A stretch of 58,892 bases of DNA from Longicatena caecimuris. Its GTDB lineage: Bacteria; Bacillota_I; Bacilli_A; Erysipelotrichales; Erysipelotrichaceae. The stretch's first letter is position 1, and every line of letters starts with the position of its first letter. The DNA is taken from contig NZ_SMBP01000020.1 of NCBI RefSeq assembly GCF_004341945.1, positions 1-58,892 on the forward strand, read 5' to 3'. Made by a program: the position numbers and the translations under genes. Positions 17,664 to 25,895 of the stretch are shown piece after piece. The notes below the pieces were generated by a model. It made no database searches, was not told where the DNA came from, and saw nothing but the letters and a program-made list of their open reading frames with translations.

Positions 17664-18012
17664 GGATAATTATGTACACCTAACATTTCTTTACCGCCAC
17701 ATTCTTTTTCCCATCTTATCATGCTATCAAGTATGCTGATTTAATAGCTTCTTTTTGCGTATAGTTAAAAACAGTCAAAAAGTTCATTTCATTGAACATG
17801 TTCTTTCTTCCCTTTGAAAATACCAAATCCTTATCCTTTCAAAAGACTTCAACGAAAGGAAACCTTTCATTTTACTATTTAACGTATCATGAACAAAAGC
17901 AAAGCGAGAAAATCGATGCTTGTAAACAATCATTCAAGAAACTTATAAATATCTACCGTTTATGCAAACTACTAAGCTTTCTGAACACCTATCACTATTG
18001 GTGTTGTGTATA
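17664..18012. other. Intergenic region, no gene supported
   Basis: About 350 nt between nagA and darA. An 89-codon frame on the plus strand (17792-18061) lacks a ribosome binding site and runs into the darA terminator, so it is not taken as a gene. A small hairpin, AACACC / GGTGTT, lies near 17986-18007. Confidence 0.5.
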
Positions 18013-18051
18013 CAAAAAAACCCTTATAAAGCTAAATAGCATTATAAGGGT
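18013..18051 (-). terminator. Terminator of darA
   Basis: ACCCTTATAA / TTATAAGGGT arms with an inner GC pair, followed by TTTTTTT on the minus strand. Confidence 0.88.
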
Positions 18052-18068
18052 CATTCAGTAATCACGAA

Positions 18069-18392
18069 TTATAATTTGATAAATTTCTCTACATCAATTA
18101 CGAAAATAGTAGCTCCTCCAACTTGAACCTCGACAGGGAAAGATGCATATCTTCCAATATCATAAGATGCAGTGCTCGGTACAACTTCTGTACGTCTTCT
18201 ACTGTATTCGCCAATAACTTCTATGGCACGTTCAACCTTATCATCATCCGTACCAACAATCAAGGTAGTATTTCCGGCACGCAGGAAACCTCCAGTCGTC
18301 GCAAGACGTGTTACCTGATAATTTTCCTTTGTCAACGCACTGGAAACTGCGGGACTATCATCATTTGACATGATCGCTAAAATGAGTTTCAT
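18069..18392 (-). CDS. darA: PII-like c-di-AMP receptor DarA (YaaQ/DUF970)
   Basis: 107 aa cytosolic PII-like protein. The family stretches are MKLILAIMSNDD at the start, VTRLATTGGFLRAGNTTLIVGTDDDKV in the middle, GRYASFPVEVQVGGATIFVIDVE at the end. It trims to the usual DarA length with the start at 18392, which has AAAGGAG 8 nt upstream. DarA binds the second messenger c-di-AMP; its target is still unclear. It is a single-gene unit with its own promoter and terminator. Confidence 0.92.
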   Translation of the reverse strand: MKLILAIMSNDDSPAVSSALTKENYQVTRLATTGGFLRAGNTTLIVGTDDDKVERAIEVIGEYSRRRTEVVPSTASYDIGRYASFPVEVQVGGATIFVIDVEKFIKL

Positions 18393-18424
18393 ATGCAATG
18401 CTCCTTTCTTCAATTTATATGTTT

Positions 18425-18453
18425 ATTCTAACACTTAATAGGAGGTTTTACAA
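18425..18453 (-). promoter_or_regulatory. darA promoter
   Basis: -35 TTGTAA (18453-18448), 17-nt spacer, -10 TAGAAT (18430-18425) on the minus strand. Confidence 0.8.
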
Positions 18454-18629
18454 TTAATAAATCGTGAATATGTTAAATGGTTTCACAAGTATTTTCACTT
18501 TTTTTCAATGCTTTATGCTTTTTTATGAAAAGGTGAAAAAGTATGTATTTTACATAAATTTATGAACAAATTGAAAGGTTTTTCCTATTCAAAATATGCT
18601 ATAATAGGACAGTCAAAGGAAGTGATCAT

Positions 18630-19478
18630 ATGGATAAATTAGGTTTAGTTCTTGAAGGAGGCGGCATGCGCGGGCTTTATACAGCCGGTGTGTTAGACTT
18701 TCTTATGGATCATGATATATATACAGATGGCGTCATTGGCGTCAGTGCCGGTGCCTGTCATGCGTGTAGTTATGCTTCTAAACAACGTGGACGTGCCTAT
18801 CGCACAAATACAGACTACCTGCATGATAAACGTTATATGAGCATGCAGTCTTTGCTTAAAACGGGTGATTTATTTGGAGCAGAATTCATGTATAACGAAA
18901 TTCCAAACAAATTAGACCCTTACGATTATGATGCATTTAATCGCTCTGGCATTAAATTATATGCTGTGGCAAGTAACTTGGAAACAGGAAAAGCCGAATA
19001 TTTACAATGCATTAATATGTTGCATGATGTCATCTATGTAAGAGCCAGTGCATCCTTACCGCTATTATCCCGCATTGTGGAAGTAGATGGCAAAAAGTTG
19101 CTTGACGGTGGTGCATGTGATAGCATTCCCGTAAAACAATTCCAGAAAATGGGATATCAGAAAAATATCGTAATCCTTACCCAATGCAAAGACTATCGCA
19201 AGAGAAAAAACAACCTTCTTCCTCTCATCCGTCGCAGTTATCGCAAATATCCAAAGTTTGTTGAAGCATTAGCAAATCGTCATATCAACTATAATCGCAC
19301 GTTAGATGAATTAGGGGTAATGGAAAAAGAAGGCCGTATTTTGGTTATTCGCCCTAGTTCTCCGGTTACGATTGGACGTTTAGAAAAAGATGAGAAAAAG
19401 CTGAAAGCATTATATGAGCAAGGTTATGAAGACGCTAAAAACAGCATGGAAGCATTGATGGAATTCATCAAGCGCTAA
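18630..19478 (+). CDS. Patatin-like phospholipase family protein
   Basis: 282 aa. The oxyanion-hole motif GGGMRG (residues about 10-15), nucleophile elbow GVSAG near residue 38, and DGG of the Ser-Asp dyad near 157 (LLDGGACDS) are all present, so it should be an active lipid acyl hydrolase. No signal peptide is seen, so it is probably cytosolic or membrane-associated. AAAGGAAG precedes the ATG, and an extended -10 (TGCTATAAT, about 18597) lies upstream without a clear -35. Confidence 0.9.
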   Translation: MDKLGLVLEGGGMRGLYTAGVLDFLMDHDIYTDGVIGVSAGACHACSYASKQRGRAYRTNTDYLHDKRYMSMQSLLKTGDLFGAEFMYNEIPNKLDPYDYDAFNRSGIKLYAVASNLETGKAEYLQCINMLHDVIYVRASASLPLLSRIVEVDGKKLLDGGACDSIPVKQFQKMGYQKNIVILTQCKDYRKRKNNLLPLIRRSYRKYPKFVEALANRHINYNRTLDELGVMEKEGRILVIRPSSPVTIGRLEKDEKKLKALYEQGYEDAKNSMEALMEFIKR

Positions 19479-19763
19479 TGCTGCTTTTTTTGTGCTTATA
19501 TCGTTTTCTCTTTAACATCCTCATCTGTTTGCAGTATCGTGATATTCTATTTGTCACATGCTTATTTCTTCTATTTCCTATGTCCATTCCTATTTGTCAT
19601 CTGCTCTCTCCTTTTTGTCATATGCTCATTCCTTACTGCCATATGCTTTTTTCTTCTTTTTCATACATTCTTTTAGAATATTCCATTTCGTCCACTTTTC
19701 TCACTTCTCATTTATATTCTTCCTACTTCATGGTAAAATAAGAGATATAAACGAGGTGCAAGT
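19479..19763. other. Pyrimidine-rich intergenic region with degenerate 21-bp repeats
   Basis: Copies near TTGTCATATGCTCATTCC occur at 19551, 19594, 19615 and 19636; the last three are in tandem at 21-nt steps. An open frame across it (19478-19741) overlaps the patatin stop but has no ribosome binding site. A weak -10 (TAAAAT, 19735) may serve the next gene. Confidence 0.5.
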
Positions 19764-21104
19764 ATGAAACGAACAGGATGGTTATTTTTATTAATTTTTA
19801 CTTTAATACTAAGCAGCTGCAGCTCTTCTAATGAAGAGTCGGCATCAGATACGACAAAGACACAGGATGTAACGATTACCTTAACGCAAAAAGAAACCTG
19901 TGAAAAGTTGGCAAACATCATTTGTGATGGCGATATACAAGCACTGCAAAATGACTTTACGTATTTAGATGAAATGGGAAAAGCTGTGAAGGAAAAAAAC
20001 TTTCAAACACAGATTATGAGCTTTTCAAAGAGCTGTGGCAGTGTGGTATCTTTACAGACACCTTATGCCCAGTCCTATCAAGGAAATGTTGCCGTTTTTC
20101 AACCGGTAATAACGCAAAAACAGAAATTCAATCTGCAAGTAACCTTTGCGGGTGATAAGATAGCCGGTATTTTCTTTCGCCCATATCAACTTCCTGAAGA
20201 AACGATGAAGATGGATGGCATAAAACAAAAAGAAATGGATTTAAAAATAGCAACTGGCGGTAACATAAAAGGTTATTTGTGCACGCCTGAAAAAGGTGAT
20301 AAATTTCCTGTAGTGATCCTGTTGGGAGGTTCAGGTCCCAGTGATCACAATGAAACCATCGGAAATCAGAAACCTTTTTATGAGCTTGCCAAGGAATTAG
20401 GGAAACAAGGTATTGCGACGTATCGCTTTGATAAGCGTACCTTAGAAAATACCTTTACCCAAACCGACACCATACAGCAGGAATATATAGAAGATGCCTT
20501 ATCTGCTATTCAACTGATGCAGCAGCAAAAGCAGATTGACAAACAGCGTATTTATGTGTTAGGGCATAGCCAGGGAGGTTATATTTTACCTCGCCTAAAT
20601 GAACAAACAAAGGATATAGCAGGCTATATCTTTATGGCTGCTCCTTCTCGACCAATCGAAGACAGCATGGTAGAGCAACTTACCTACTTGGCGAAGTTGG
20701 ATGGCAAAGTAGATGCTGAGGAACAAAAGCAGCTGGATGAGGCTGAAACAGTACGAAAACAGATCAAACAAATAGCTTCCAGCAAGCACGATGATACGCT
20801 TTATTTGGGTATGACACGAGCTTATCTTATGGATCTGGCCACATATGATCCAGTAAAAACAGCAGAAAAGATCCAAGTGCCGGTCCTGCTTTGTCAAGGA
20901 CTACGTGATTATCAAGTGACCAAAACGGATTTAAAGCGTTGGCAACAAGCATTTGCTGAAAAAGCGAATTGGACCATTCGTACGTATGCAACGGCAAATC
21001 ACGCAATGAGTAAAGGTAGTGAACAGCCTTCACCAAAAGATTACAACCAGGAGGCAGGATTAGATGTAACCTTTGTGAAAGACATTGTACAATTTATAAA
21101 ATAA
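19764..21104 (+). CDS. Lipoprotein: DUF3887-like domain plus alpha/beta hydrolase
   Basis: 446 aa exported protein. A signal peptide ends in lipobox LSSC (Cys19), so it is anchored to the outer face of the membrane. Residues about 40-135 match the DUF3887 type of small domain. From residue 150 on there is an alpha/beta hydrolase fold with the nucleophile in LGHSQGGY (Ser near 270), a late acid in GLRDYQ and His in NHAMSK. Substrate unknown; esterase or peptidase-like activity is likely. GAGGTG precedes the ATG. Confidence 0.87.
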   Translation: MKRTGWLFLLIFTLILSSCSSSNEESASDTTKTQDVTITLTQKETCEKLANIICDGDIQALQNDFTYLDEMGKAVKEKNFQTQIMSFSKSCGSVVSLQTPYAQSYQGNVAVFQPVITQKQKFNLQVTFAGDKIAGIFFRPYQLPEETMKMDGIKQKEMDLKIATGGNIKGYLCTPEKGDKFPVVILLGGSGPSDHNETIGNQKPFYELAKELGKQGIATYRFDKRTLENTFTQTDTIQQEYIEDALSAIQLMQQQKQIDKQRIYVLGHSQGGYILPRLNEQTKDIAGYIFMAAPSRPIEDSMVEQLTYLAKLDGKVDAEEQKQLDEAETVRKQIKQIASSKHDDTLYLGMTRAYLMDLATYDPVKTAEKIQVPVLLCQGLRDYQVTKTDLKRWQQAFAEKANWTIRTYATANHAMSKGSEQPSPKDYNQEAGLDVTFVKDIVQFIK

Positions 21105-21117
21105 AGCATAAAAAGAA

Positions 21118-21158
21118 AAGGCAAGTTTCCACATGCAGGTGGTACTTACCTTTTTTTG
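21118..21158. terminator. Bidirectional terminator between hydrolase and ychF
   Basis: AAGG, AAGT and CCAC segments pair with GTGG, ACTT and CCTT through single-base bulges. T-tracts follow on both strands. The right arm contains TACTTACCTT, a 10-mer that recurs at two other intergenic sites. Confidence 0.7.
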
Positions 21159-21212
21159 TGATACTATAAAATCCTTTGTATAACTTAAGTAGGAAACTTA
21201 CATAGCGAATAC

Positions 21213-22316
21213 TTATACATTGAAGCGGAAATGTAAGACATCACCGTCCTGCACTTCGTATTCTTTCCCTTCTAAGCGTAGTTTGCCGGCTTCTTTGATT
21301 GCCTGCTCACTGCCTAATGCATCAATATCTTCAAAGCGGTAACATTCCGCACGAATGAAGCCTTTTTCAAAGTCCGTGTGAATGACACCTGCACACTGTG
21401 GTGCCAGCATTCCTTTACGGAATGTCCAGGCACGACATTCATCTTCACCGGCAGTTAGGAATGTACAAAGATTTAAGATTTGATAAGCTGTTTTGATGAC
21501 TTTATCAAGTCCGCTTTCTGGTATACCTAATTCCTGTAAAAAAGCATTCTTTTCTTCTTTATCCAGGCCAGACAATTCCTCTTCGATCTTAGCGCATACA
21601 GGTACAACCTGATTATGTTCACTATCTGCCAGCTCTTTCACCTTCTGATAATAGGGATTATTTTCTGGCTCTGCGATTTCTTCATCTGACATATTAGCAA
21701 TGTAGATCATTGGCTTTAAGGTCAATAAATTAAATGCTTTGATAAGCAATTGTTCTTCCTTTTCCAAATCCAAGCTTCTAACAGGCTTTCCGGCTTCTAA
21801 AGCTGCTTGTAATTTTTTTAGTACATTGACTTCGGCTATCGCATCTTTATCTTTGTTTGTCATCGCCTTGCGTTCTACTTTGCTTAAGCGATTTTCGATT
21901 GTCTGTAAATCCGCCATAATCAGTTCCAGATTAATGATTTCAATATCGCGAATGGGATCCACACTGCCTTCGACATGCGTAATATCTGCATCATCAAAAC
22001 AACGGACAACATGACAAATAGCATCTGTCAAACGAATATTACTTAAAAATTGATTTCCTAAACCTTCACCCTTGCTGGCACCTTTTACTAAACCGGCAAT
22101 ATCGGTAAATTCAAAAGTTGTATAGATGGTTTTCTTTGGATGAAACAGCTCTACCAAACGATCAATACGATGATCCGGCACTTCTACGACACCAACGTTC
22201 GGTTGAATGGTCGCAAAGGGATAATTGGCTGCCTCTACCTGTGATTTTGTGATTGCGTTAAATAATGTAGACTTTCCAACATTAGGAAGCCCAACAATTC
22301 CTGCTGTTAATGGCAT
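21213..22316 (-). CDS. ychF: Redox-regulated ATPase YchF (Obg family)
   Basis: 367 aa. The P-loop is GLPNVGKSTLFNA (residues 8-20), with the Obg-type switch segment FTDIAGLVKGASKGEGLGNQFL near 67. The specificity motif is NMSDEE rather than NKxD, as expected for YchF, which prefers ATP. A coiled helical domain follows and a C-terminal TGS domain ends the protein (EGKEYEVQDGDVLHFRFNV). AGGAAGGA precedes the ATG. In Bacillus this gene is near the spo0J-soj region, as here. Confidence 0.96.
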   Translation of the reverse strand: MPLTAGIVGLPNVGKSTLFNAITKSQVEAANYPFATIQPNVGVVEVPDHRIDRLVELFHPKKTIYTTFEFTDIAGLVKGASKGEGLGNQFLSNIRLTDAICHVVRCFDDADITHVEGSVDPIRDIEIINLELIMADLQTIENRLSKVERKAMTNKDKDAIAEVNVLKKLQAALEAGKPVRSLDLEKEEQLLIKAFNLLTLKPMIYIANMSDEEIAEPENNPYYQKVKELADSEHNQVVPVCAKIEEELSGLDKEEKNAFLQELGIPESGLDKVIKTAYQILNLCTFLTAGEDECRAWTFRKGMLAPQCAGVIHTDFEKGFIRAECYRFEDIDALGSEQAIKEAGKLRLEGKEYEVQDGDVLHFRFNV

Positions 22317-22415
22317 ACTATCCTTCCTCTCAACTCTAACATTCTACCGTTTTTTTTAAGGTTATGCAACTGTTTGCGCACGTATTTGTATATACATTTT
22401 TATTGATTCGTGAAT

Positions 22416-22826
22416 TTAATTATCCCAATCTTTTTTCTTTAACCATAAGCTAATGGTGATTGCTATCATCGTAATTGTTCCAGCAAGAACTACATAATCT
22501 ATTGGCGCTTGTTCCATTCTGTGTTTTATGAATAAATCGATATCCAGAATAGATAGTACGCTAAATCCATATAGAGCTATTTTAATCGATGCAGCATTCA
22601 CTATACCCACATAAGCATCCTTCCAAATCAAAGATAGCGTCACATATAAGATGAGTATAAAAAATGTGATAAAGCCATAATCCGTAAAGCTTACGGTTTT
22701 CCCTATTTCTATGACCTTACATTCATTCAAAATGATTGCCCCACATAAAAGAATAATTGCTAAAGCAAAGGCTTTCGTCATAATCTTATTGCGTATGGCT
22801 TTTTGTCTTTCATCAAATTGTTCCAT
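22416..22826 (-). CDS. Membrane protein paired with an Xre regulator
   Basis: 136 aa with four predicted TM helices and a charged N terminus (MEQFDERQKAIRNKI). The start at 22826 has GGAGG 7 nt upstream and lies 2 nt after the regulator's stop codon. Small integral proteins coupled to a 65-aa Xre regulator are widespread in Firmicutes; their function is generally unknown. No named family is assigned. Confidence 0.7.
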   Translation of the reverse strand: MEQFDERQKAIRNKIMTKAFALAIILLCGAIILNECKVIEIGKTVSFTDYGFITFFILILYVTLSLIWKDAYVGIVNAASIKIALYGFSVLSILDIDLFIKHRMEQAPIDYVVLAGTITMIAITISLWLKKKDWDN

Positions 22827-22828
22827 GT

Positions 22829-23026
22829 TCATTCCTCCCAAAATAAATCATTCAGTGTTTTATCCAATGCTTTACATATCGCAATGCATAAACGAATACT
22901 GGGATTGTAATCTCCCTTTTCAATGGCGTTCATTGTTTGTCGCGTAACACCTACACATTCTGCCAGTTCTTTCTGTGTCATATCTTTTGCTGCTCTTGCG
23001 GCCTTTATTCGCAAATTCTTTGCCAT
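22829..23026 (-). CDS. Xre family transcriptional regulator, 65 aa
   Basis: Single helix-turn-helix domain covering nearly the whole protein (AAKDMTQKELAECVGVTRQTMNAIEKGDYNPS), ending with the family-typical KTLNDLFWEE. No sensing domain, so it probably represses its own two-gene unit. The ribosome binding site is weak (GGTG). Direct repeats in its promoter are likely operators. Confidence 0.9.
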   Translation of the reverse strand: MAKNLRIKAARAAKDMTQKELAECVGVTRQTMNAIEKGDYNPSIRLCIAICKALDKTLNDLFWEE

Positions 23027-23052
23027 AACACCACTTCTCTTTCCACCTATAT

Positions 23053-23093
23053 AGTATAACCAATATTACTTTATGTCAAGTATATATTACTTT
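23053..23093 (-). promoter_or_regulatory. xre promoter with direct-repeat operator
   Basis: -35 TTGACA (23079-23074), 15-nt spacer, -10 TATACT (23058-23053) on the minus strand. The 10-mer AAAGTAATAT occurs twice, at 23072-23063 and 23093-23084, exactly 21 bp apart (two helical turns) and flanking the -35. Confidence 0.65.
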
Positions 23094-23182
23094 TATTACG
23101 ATTTAAATTACTCTATTAAAACTAGGTGAATCTTTCTTGATGTTTCTTTTAGTTAGCAAGACACGCTGAGAAAGCATTAAAA

Positions 23183-23203
23183 AAACCGCGATAGCTGCGG
23201 TTT
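23183..23203 (-). terminator. Terminator after the DUF951 gene
   Basis: AAACCGC, 7-nt loop, GCGGTTT, then TTTT on the minus strand. Confidence 0.85.
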
Positions 23204-23412
23204 CATTCTTCCGATTTTGGTGCATGTTCAATAACACGTTTTAATTTTTTTTCAAATTCCACACGAGGAAATAACACGCTGGTACCGCAGCCCTGACATT
23301 TGATACGGATATCAGCTCCCATGCGGATAATTTTCCAGTATTTCGATTTATGACATGGATGCTCTTTCTTCATCTCTACGATGTCATTCAAATCATATTC
23401 ATGCTTTATCAT
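23203..23412 (-). CDS. DUF951 family protein (YyzM-like)
   Basis: 69 aa. The family pattern is complete: VEMKKEHPC at the start, CHKSKYWKIIRMGADIRIKCQGC in the middle and the VEFEKKLKRVI tail. Three cysteines may bind metal. Function unknown; genomically tied to ychF and parB in Firmicutes, as here. Confidence 0.85.
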   Translation of the reverse strand: MIKHEYDLNDIVEMKKEHPCHKSKYWKIIRMGADIRIKCQGCGTSVLFPRVEFEKKLKRVIEHAPKSEE

Positions 23413-23462
23413 GTGCTCATTCCCTTCTCTTTATTTAAGTTATCTTCATTGTATCATAGTTT

Positions 23463-24335
23463 TTATCGTTCGTCCCATGAAACATGCTCTCTTTGTTCAT
23501 AGGATTGCAAAGTATTTTCTAGCAACATCGCAATGGTCATAGGCCCCACCCCTTTCGGCACAGGAGTTATATAACCAGCAACCTCACTAACGTTTGCAAA
23601 ATCAACATCCCCACACAGCTTATTTTGATCATCACGGTTGATACCGACATCAATTACGACAGCACCTGGTTTTACCCAATCACGTTTTACAAGACGCGCT
23701 TTTCCAACCGATACAACTAAGATATCCGCACGTTTGGTAATACTTTTAATATCCTCTGTTTTGGAATGACAAATGGTTACCGTTGCATTATGATTTAATA
23801 AAAGTTGTGCAACCGGTTTACCAACAATATTACTACGTCCAAGAACAACAGCCTGTTTCCCGCTTAAATCTGTCATGCCGATTTCCTCTAGCATTCGTAT
23901 AATACCTTTTGGCGTGCAGGAAAGGAACGTTGGTTCTTGTAATAACATCTTCCCTACATTCACCGGATGAAAGCCATCCACATCTTTTTTTGGATCAATC
24001 GCATGTAGAATCACATGCTCATCCATATGTGCAGGCAAAGGAAGCTGTACCAAAATACCATCCACCTTGGTATCGGTGTTCAACTGATGAATGATCTGTA
24101 ACAATTCATCTTCACTTGTGGTAGCCGGCAGTAAAATGAGATCATTTTCCATGCCGATTTCATGACAAGCTTTCTCTTTCCCTTTCACATAAGATACACT
24201 GGCAGGATGTTCTCCTACCAAAACGACAACAAGCTTAGGGAGTCGTTTTTGCTCATTTTTTAACTTCATGATCCGCAAGCGCAGATCTTTTTTTACTTGC
24301 TTAGCAATATCACTGCCATATATCACATTTGCCAT
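23463..24335 (-). CDS. folD: Methylenetetrahydrofolate dehydrogenase/cyclohydrolase
   Basis: 290 aa bifunctional enzyme interconverting 5,10-methylene-THF and 10-formyl-THF. Motifs: catalytic Lys in SYVKGKEKAC near residue 50, QLPLP near 97, DPKKDVDGFHPVN near 115, Rossmann segment GRSNIVGKPVAQLL near 165, and PVPKGVGPMTIAML near the end. GGAGG precedes the ATG. It lies 12 nt after dtd. With fhs at 43-44.8 kb it gives the one-carbon pathway feeding purine synthesis. Confidence 0.96.
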   Translation of the reverse strand: MANVIYGSDIAKQVKKDLRLRIMKLKNEQKRLPKLVVVLVGEHPASVSYVKGKEKACHEIGMENDLILLPATTSEDELLQIIHQLNTDTKVDGILVQLPLPAHMDEHVILHAIDPKKDVDGFHPVNVGKMLLQEPTFLSCTPKGIIRMLEEIGMTDLSGKQAVVLGRSNIVGKPVAQLLLNHNATVTICHSKTEDIKSITKRADILVVSVGKARLVKRDWVKPGAVVIDVGINRDDQNKLCGDVDFANVSEVAGYITPVPKGVGPMTIAMLLENTLQSYEQREHVSWDER

Positions 24336-24347
24336 ACACTTAGCCTC

Positions 24348-24794
24348 CTATAATTCTGCACTGTCTAAAATGATCGTAACCGGACCATCATTCAGCAATT
24401 CTACCTTCATATCAGCACCAAACACGCCTGTTGGTACTTGCAATCCATAAGAACGTAATTCTTTATTAAAGAGCTCATAAAGCGGGTTTGCCTGTGCAGG
24501 GTGTGCCGCTTTCTCGAAACCGGGACGTCTTCCCTTCTTACAATCCGCATACAATGTAAATTGCGAAATTGAAAGAATATCTCCCTGAATATCCGATAAC
24601 CCACGATTCATCTTTCCTTGTTCATCCTCAAAGACACGCAATTCAGCACATTTTTTTGCCATTTTCTTCACAATGCCTTCATCATCACTCTGGGTAATAC
24701 CTACCAAAGCTAAAAAACCATTTTGAATGGCGCCATGCACTTGTCCATCAATTGTAACGGATGCATGCCGCACTCTTTGTAATATCACTCGCAT
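24348..24794 (-). CDS. dtd: D-aminoacyl-tRNA deacylase
   Basis: 148 aa. Signature motifs are SQFTLYAD near residue 78 and NDGPVTI near 138, the two active-site segments of DTD. The enzyme hydrolyses D-amino acids and glycine mischarged onto tRNA. First gene of a two-gene unit with folD. The ribosome binding site is AAGGA. rel, its common neighbour in Firmicutes, is not present. Confidence 0.95.
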   Translation of the reverse strand: MRVILQRVRHASVTIDGQVHGAIQNGFLALVGITQSDDEGIVKKMAKKCAELRVFEDEQGKMNRGLSDIQGDILSISQFTLYADCKKGRRPGFEKAAHPAQANPLYELFNKELRSYGLQVPTGVFGADMKVELLNDGPVTIILDSAEL

Positions 24795-24849
24795 ATCATT
24801 TTCCTTCCATTTTCCAATACTACTTGCTATAATCTTTTCCTATTTGAAA

Positions 24850-24870
24850 AACAAGGGCAACCCCCTTGTT
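24850..24870 (-). terminator. Terminator of map
   Basis: ACAAGGG, 5-nt loop, CCCTTGT, then TTTTC on the minus strand, overlapping the map stop codon. Confidence 0.82.
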
Positions 24871-25739
24871 TAATATGTCAAAATTTCAACACCTTTTTCG
24901 GTTACCAGTAAGGTATGTTCCCATTGAGCAGAAAGCTTGCCATCCGCCGTATAAGATGTCCATCCATTATCTTCATCAATATAGAGATGATAATCTCCCT
25001 CATTGATCATCGGTTCAATAGTAAACACCATACCGGGAGCCAGAATCATGCCTTTTCCCTTACGCCCTACATGTGAAACGATAGGATCCTCATGGAATGC
25101 TTTCCCAACGCCATGTCCGGCAAAATCTATCACGACACTATAACCTTTGCTCGTTGCATATTCATGAATCGCCGCTCCAATATCGCCTACATGCCCCCAA
25201 GGTTTGACAGCTTTTATACCGATTTCCAGACATTCTTTCGTCACTTGTACCAAACGCTTTGCCTCTTCACTCACTTCACCAATCATAAACATTCGCGAAG
25301 CATCGGAGTAATAACCATGAAAAATGGTGGAAACATCTACATTGACGATATCGCCTTCTTGTAAGATGATTTCATCATCCGGAATACCATGACATACCTC
25401 ATCATTAACCGATGTACAAACACTTTTAGGAAAGCCTTCATAATTCAAAGGAGCAGGTATTGCCCCATGACTTACTGTGTAATCATACACCAATCGGTCA
25501 ATATCACCGGTACTCATACCGACATGTATATGCTTTGCGACATGATCAAGTACACCGGTGTTAATAGCAGCACTCTTTTTGATACCAAGAATATCCTTTG
25601 TACTTTTGATCAAACTGCGATCTGGCACAATCTCGCCATTTCTAGCAAATTCGCGAATTTTTTCATCAAACTTTTCATGACATTGTTTATATTTTTTGCC
25701 ACTGCCACACCAGCAGCGGGAATTTCTATGCATTTCCAT
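24870..25739 (-). CDS. map: Methionine aminopeptidase type I with SEC-C zinc motif
   Basis: 289 aa. The N terminus is a SEC-C zinc finger (RNSRCWCGSGKKYKQCH, residues 5-21), a variant found in many clostridia-like Firmicutes. The catalytic pita-bread domain follows, with metal ligands in VNVDVST, YSDASRMF, GHGVGKAFHE, TIEPMI and the final glutamate of WEHTLLVTEKG. It removes the initiator Met from nascent proteins. GAGGTG lies 7 nt from the first ATG. Confidence 0.95.
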   Translation of the reverse strand: MEMHRNSRCWCGSGKKYKQCHEKFDEKIREFARNGEIVPDRSLIKSTKDILGIKKSAAINTGVLDHVAKHIHVGMSTGDIDRLVYDYTVSHGAIPAPLNYEGFPKSVCTSVNDEVCHGIPDDEIILQEGDIVNVDVSTIFHGYYSDASRMFMIGEVSEEAKRLVQVTKECLEIGIKAVKPWGHVGDIGAAIHEYATSKGYSVVIDFAGHGVGKAFHEDPIVSHVGRKGKGMILAPGMVFTIEPMINEGDYHLYIDEDNGWTSYTADGKLSAQWEHTLLVTEKGVEILTY

Positions 25740-25843
25740 ATCTTTACACCTCTTTACGTCGTATAGTATATCACGTATCTCTTAAATTTTCATACCATTT
25801 CCTAAAAAGTAATACAATTGCCATGACAAAGCCGAATTAAAGA

Positions 25844-25872
25844 TTGACTTTCCTTATATACACCGATAAAAT
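25844..25872 (+). promoter_or_regulatory. Promoter of the Na+-dependent transporter
   Basis: -35 TTGACT (25844-25849), 17-nt spacer, -10 TAAAAT (25867-25872). Confidence 0.8.
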
Positions 25873-25895
25873 TATGCATAAAAGGGTGTGAATGT

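Noticed and set aside
17792-18061. 89-codon open frame between nagA and darA
   Set aside because: No ribosome binding site, no family resemblance, and it runs through the darA terminator.
19478-19741. 87-aa hydrophobic open frame overlapping the patatin stop codon
   Set aside because: No ribosome binding site; its composition reflects pyrimidine-rich 21-bp repeats.
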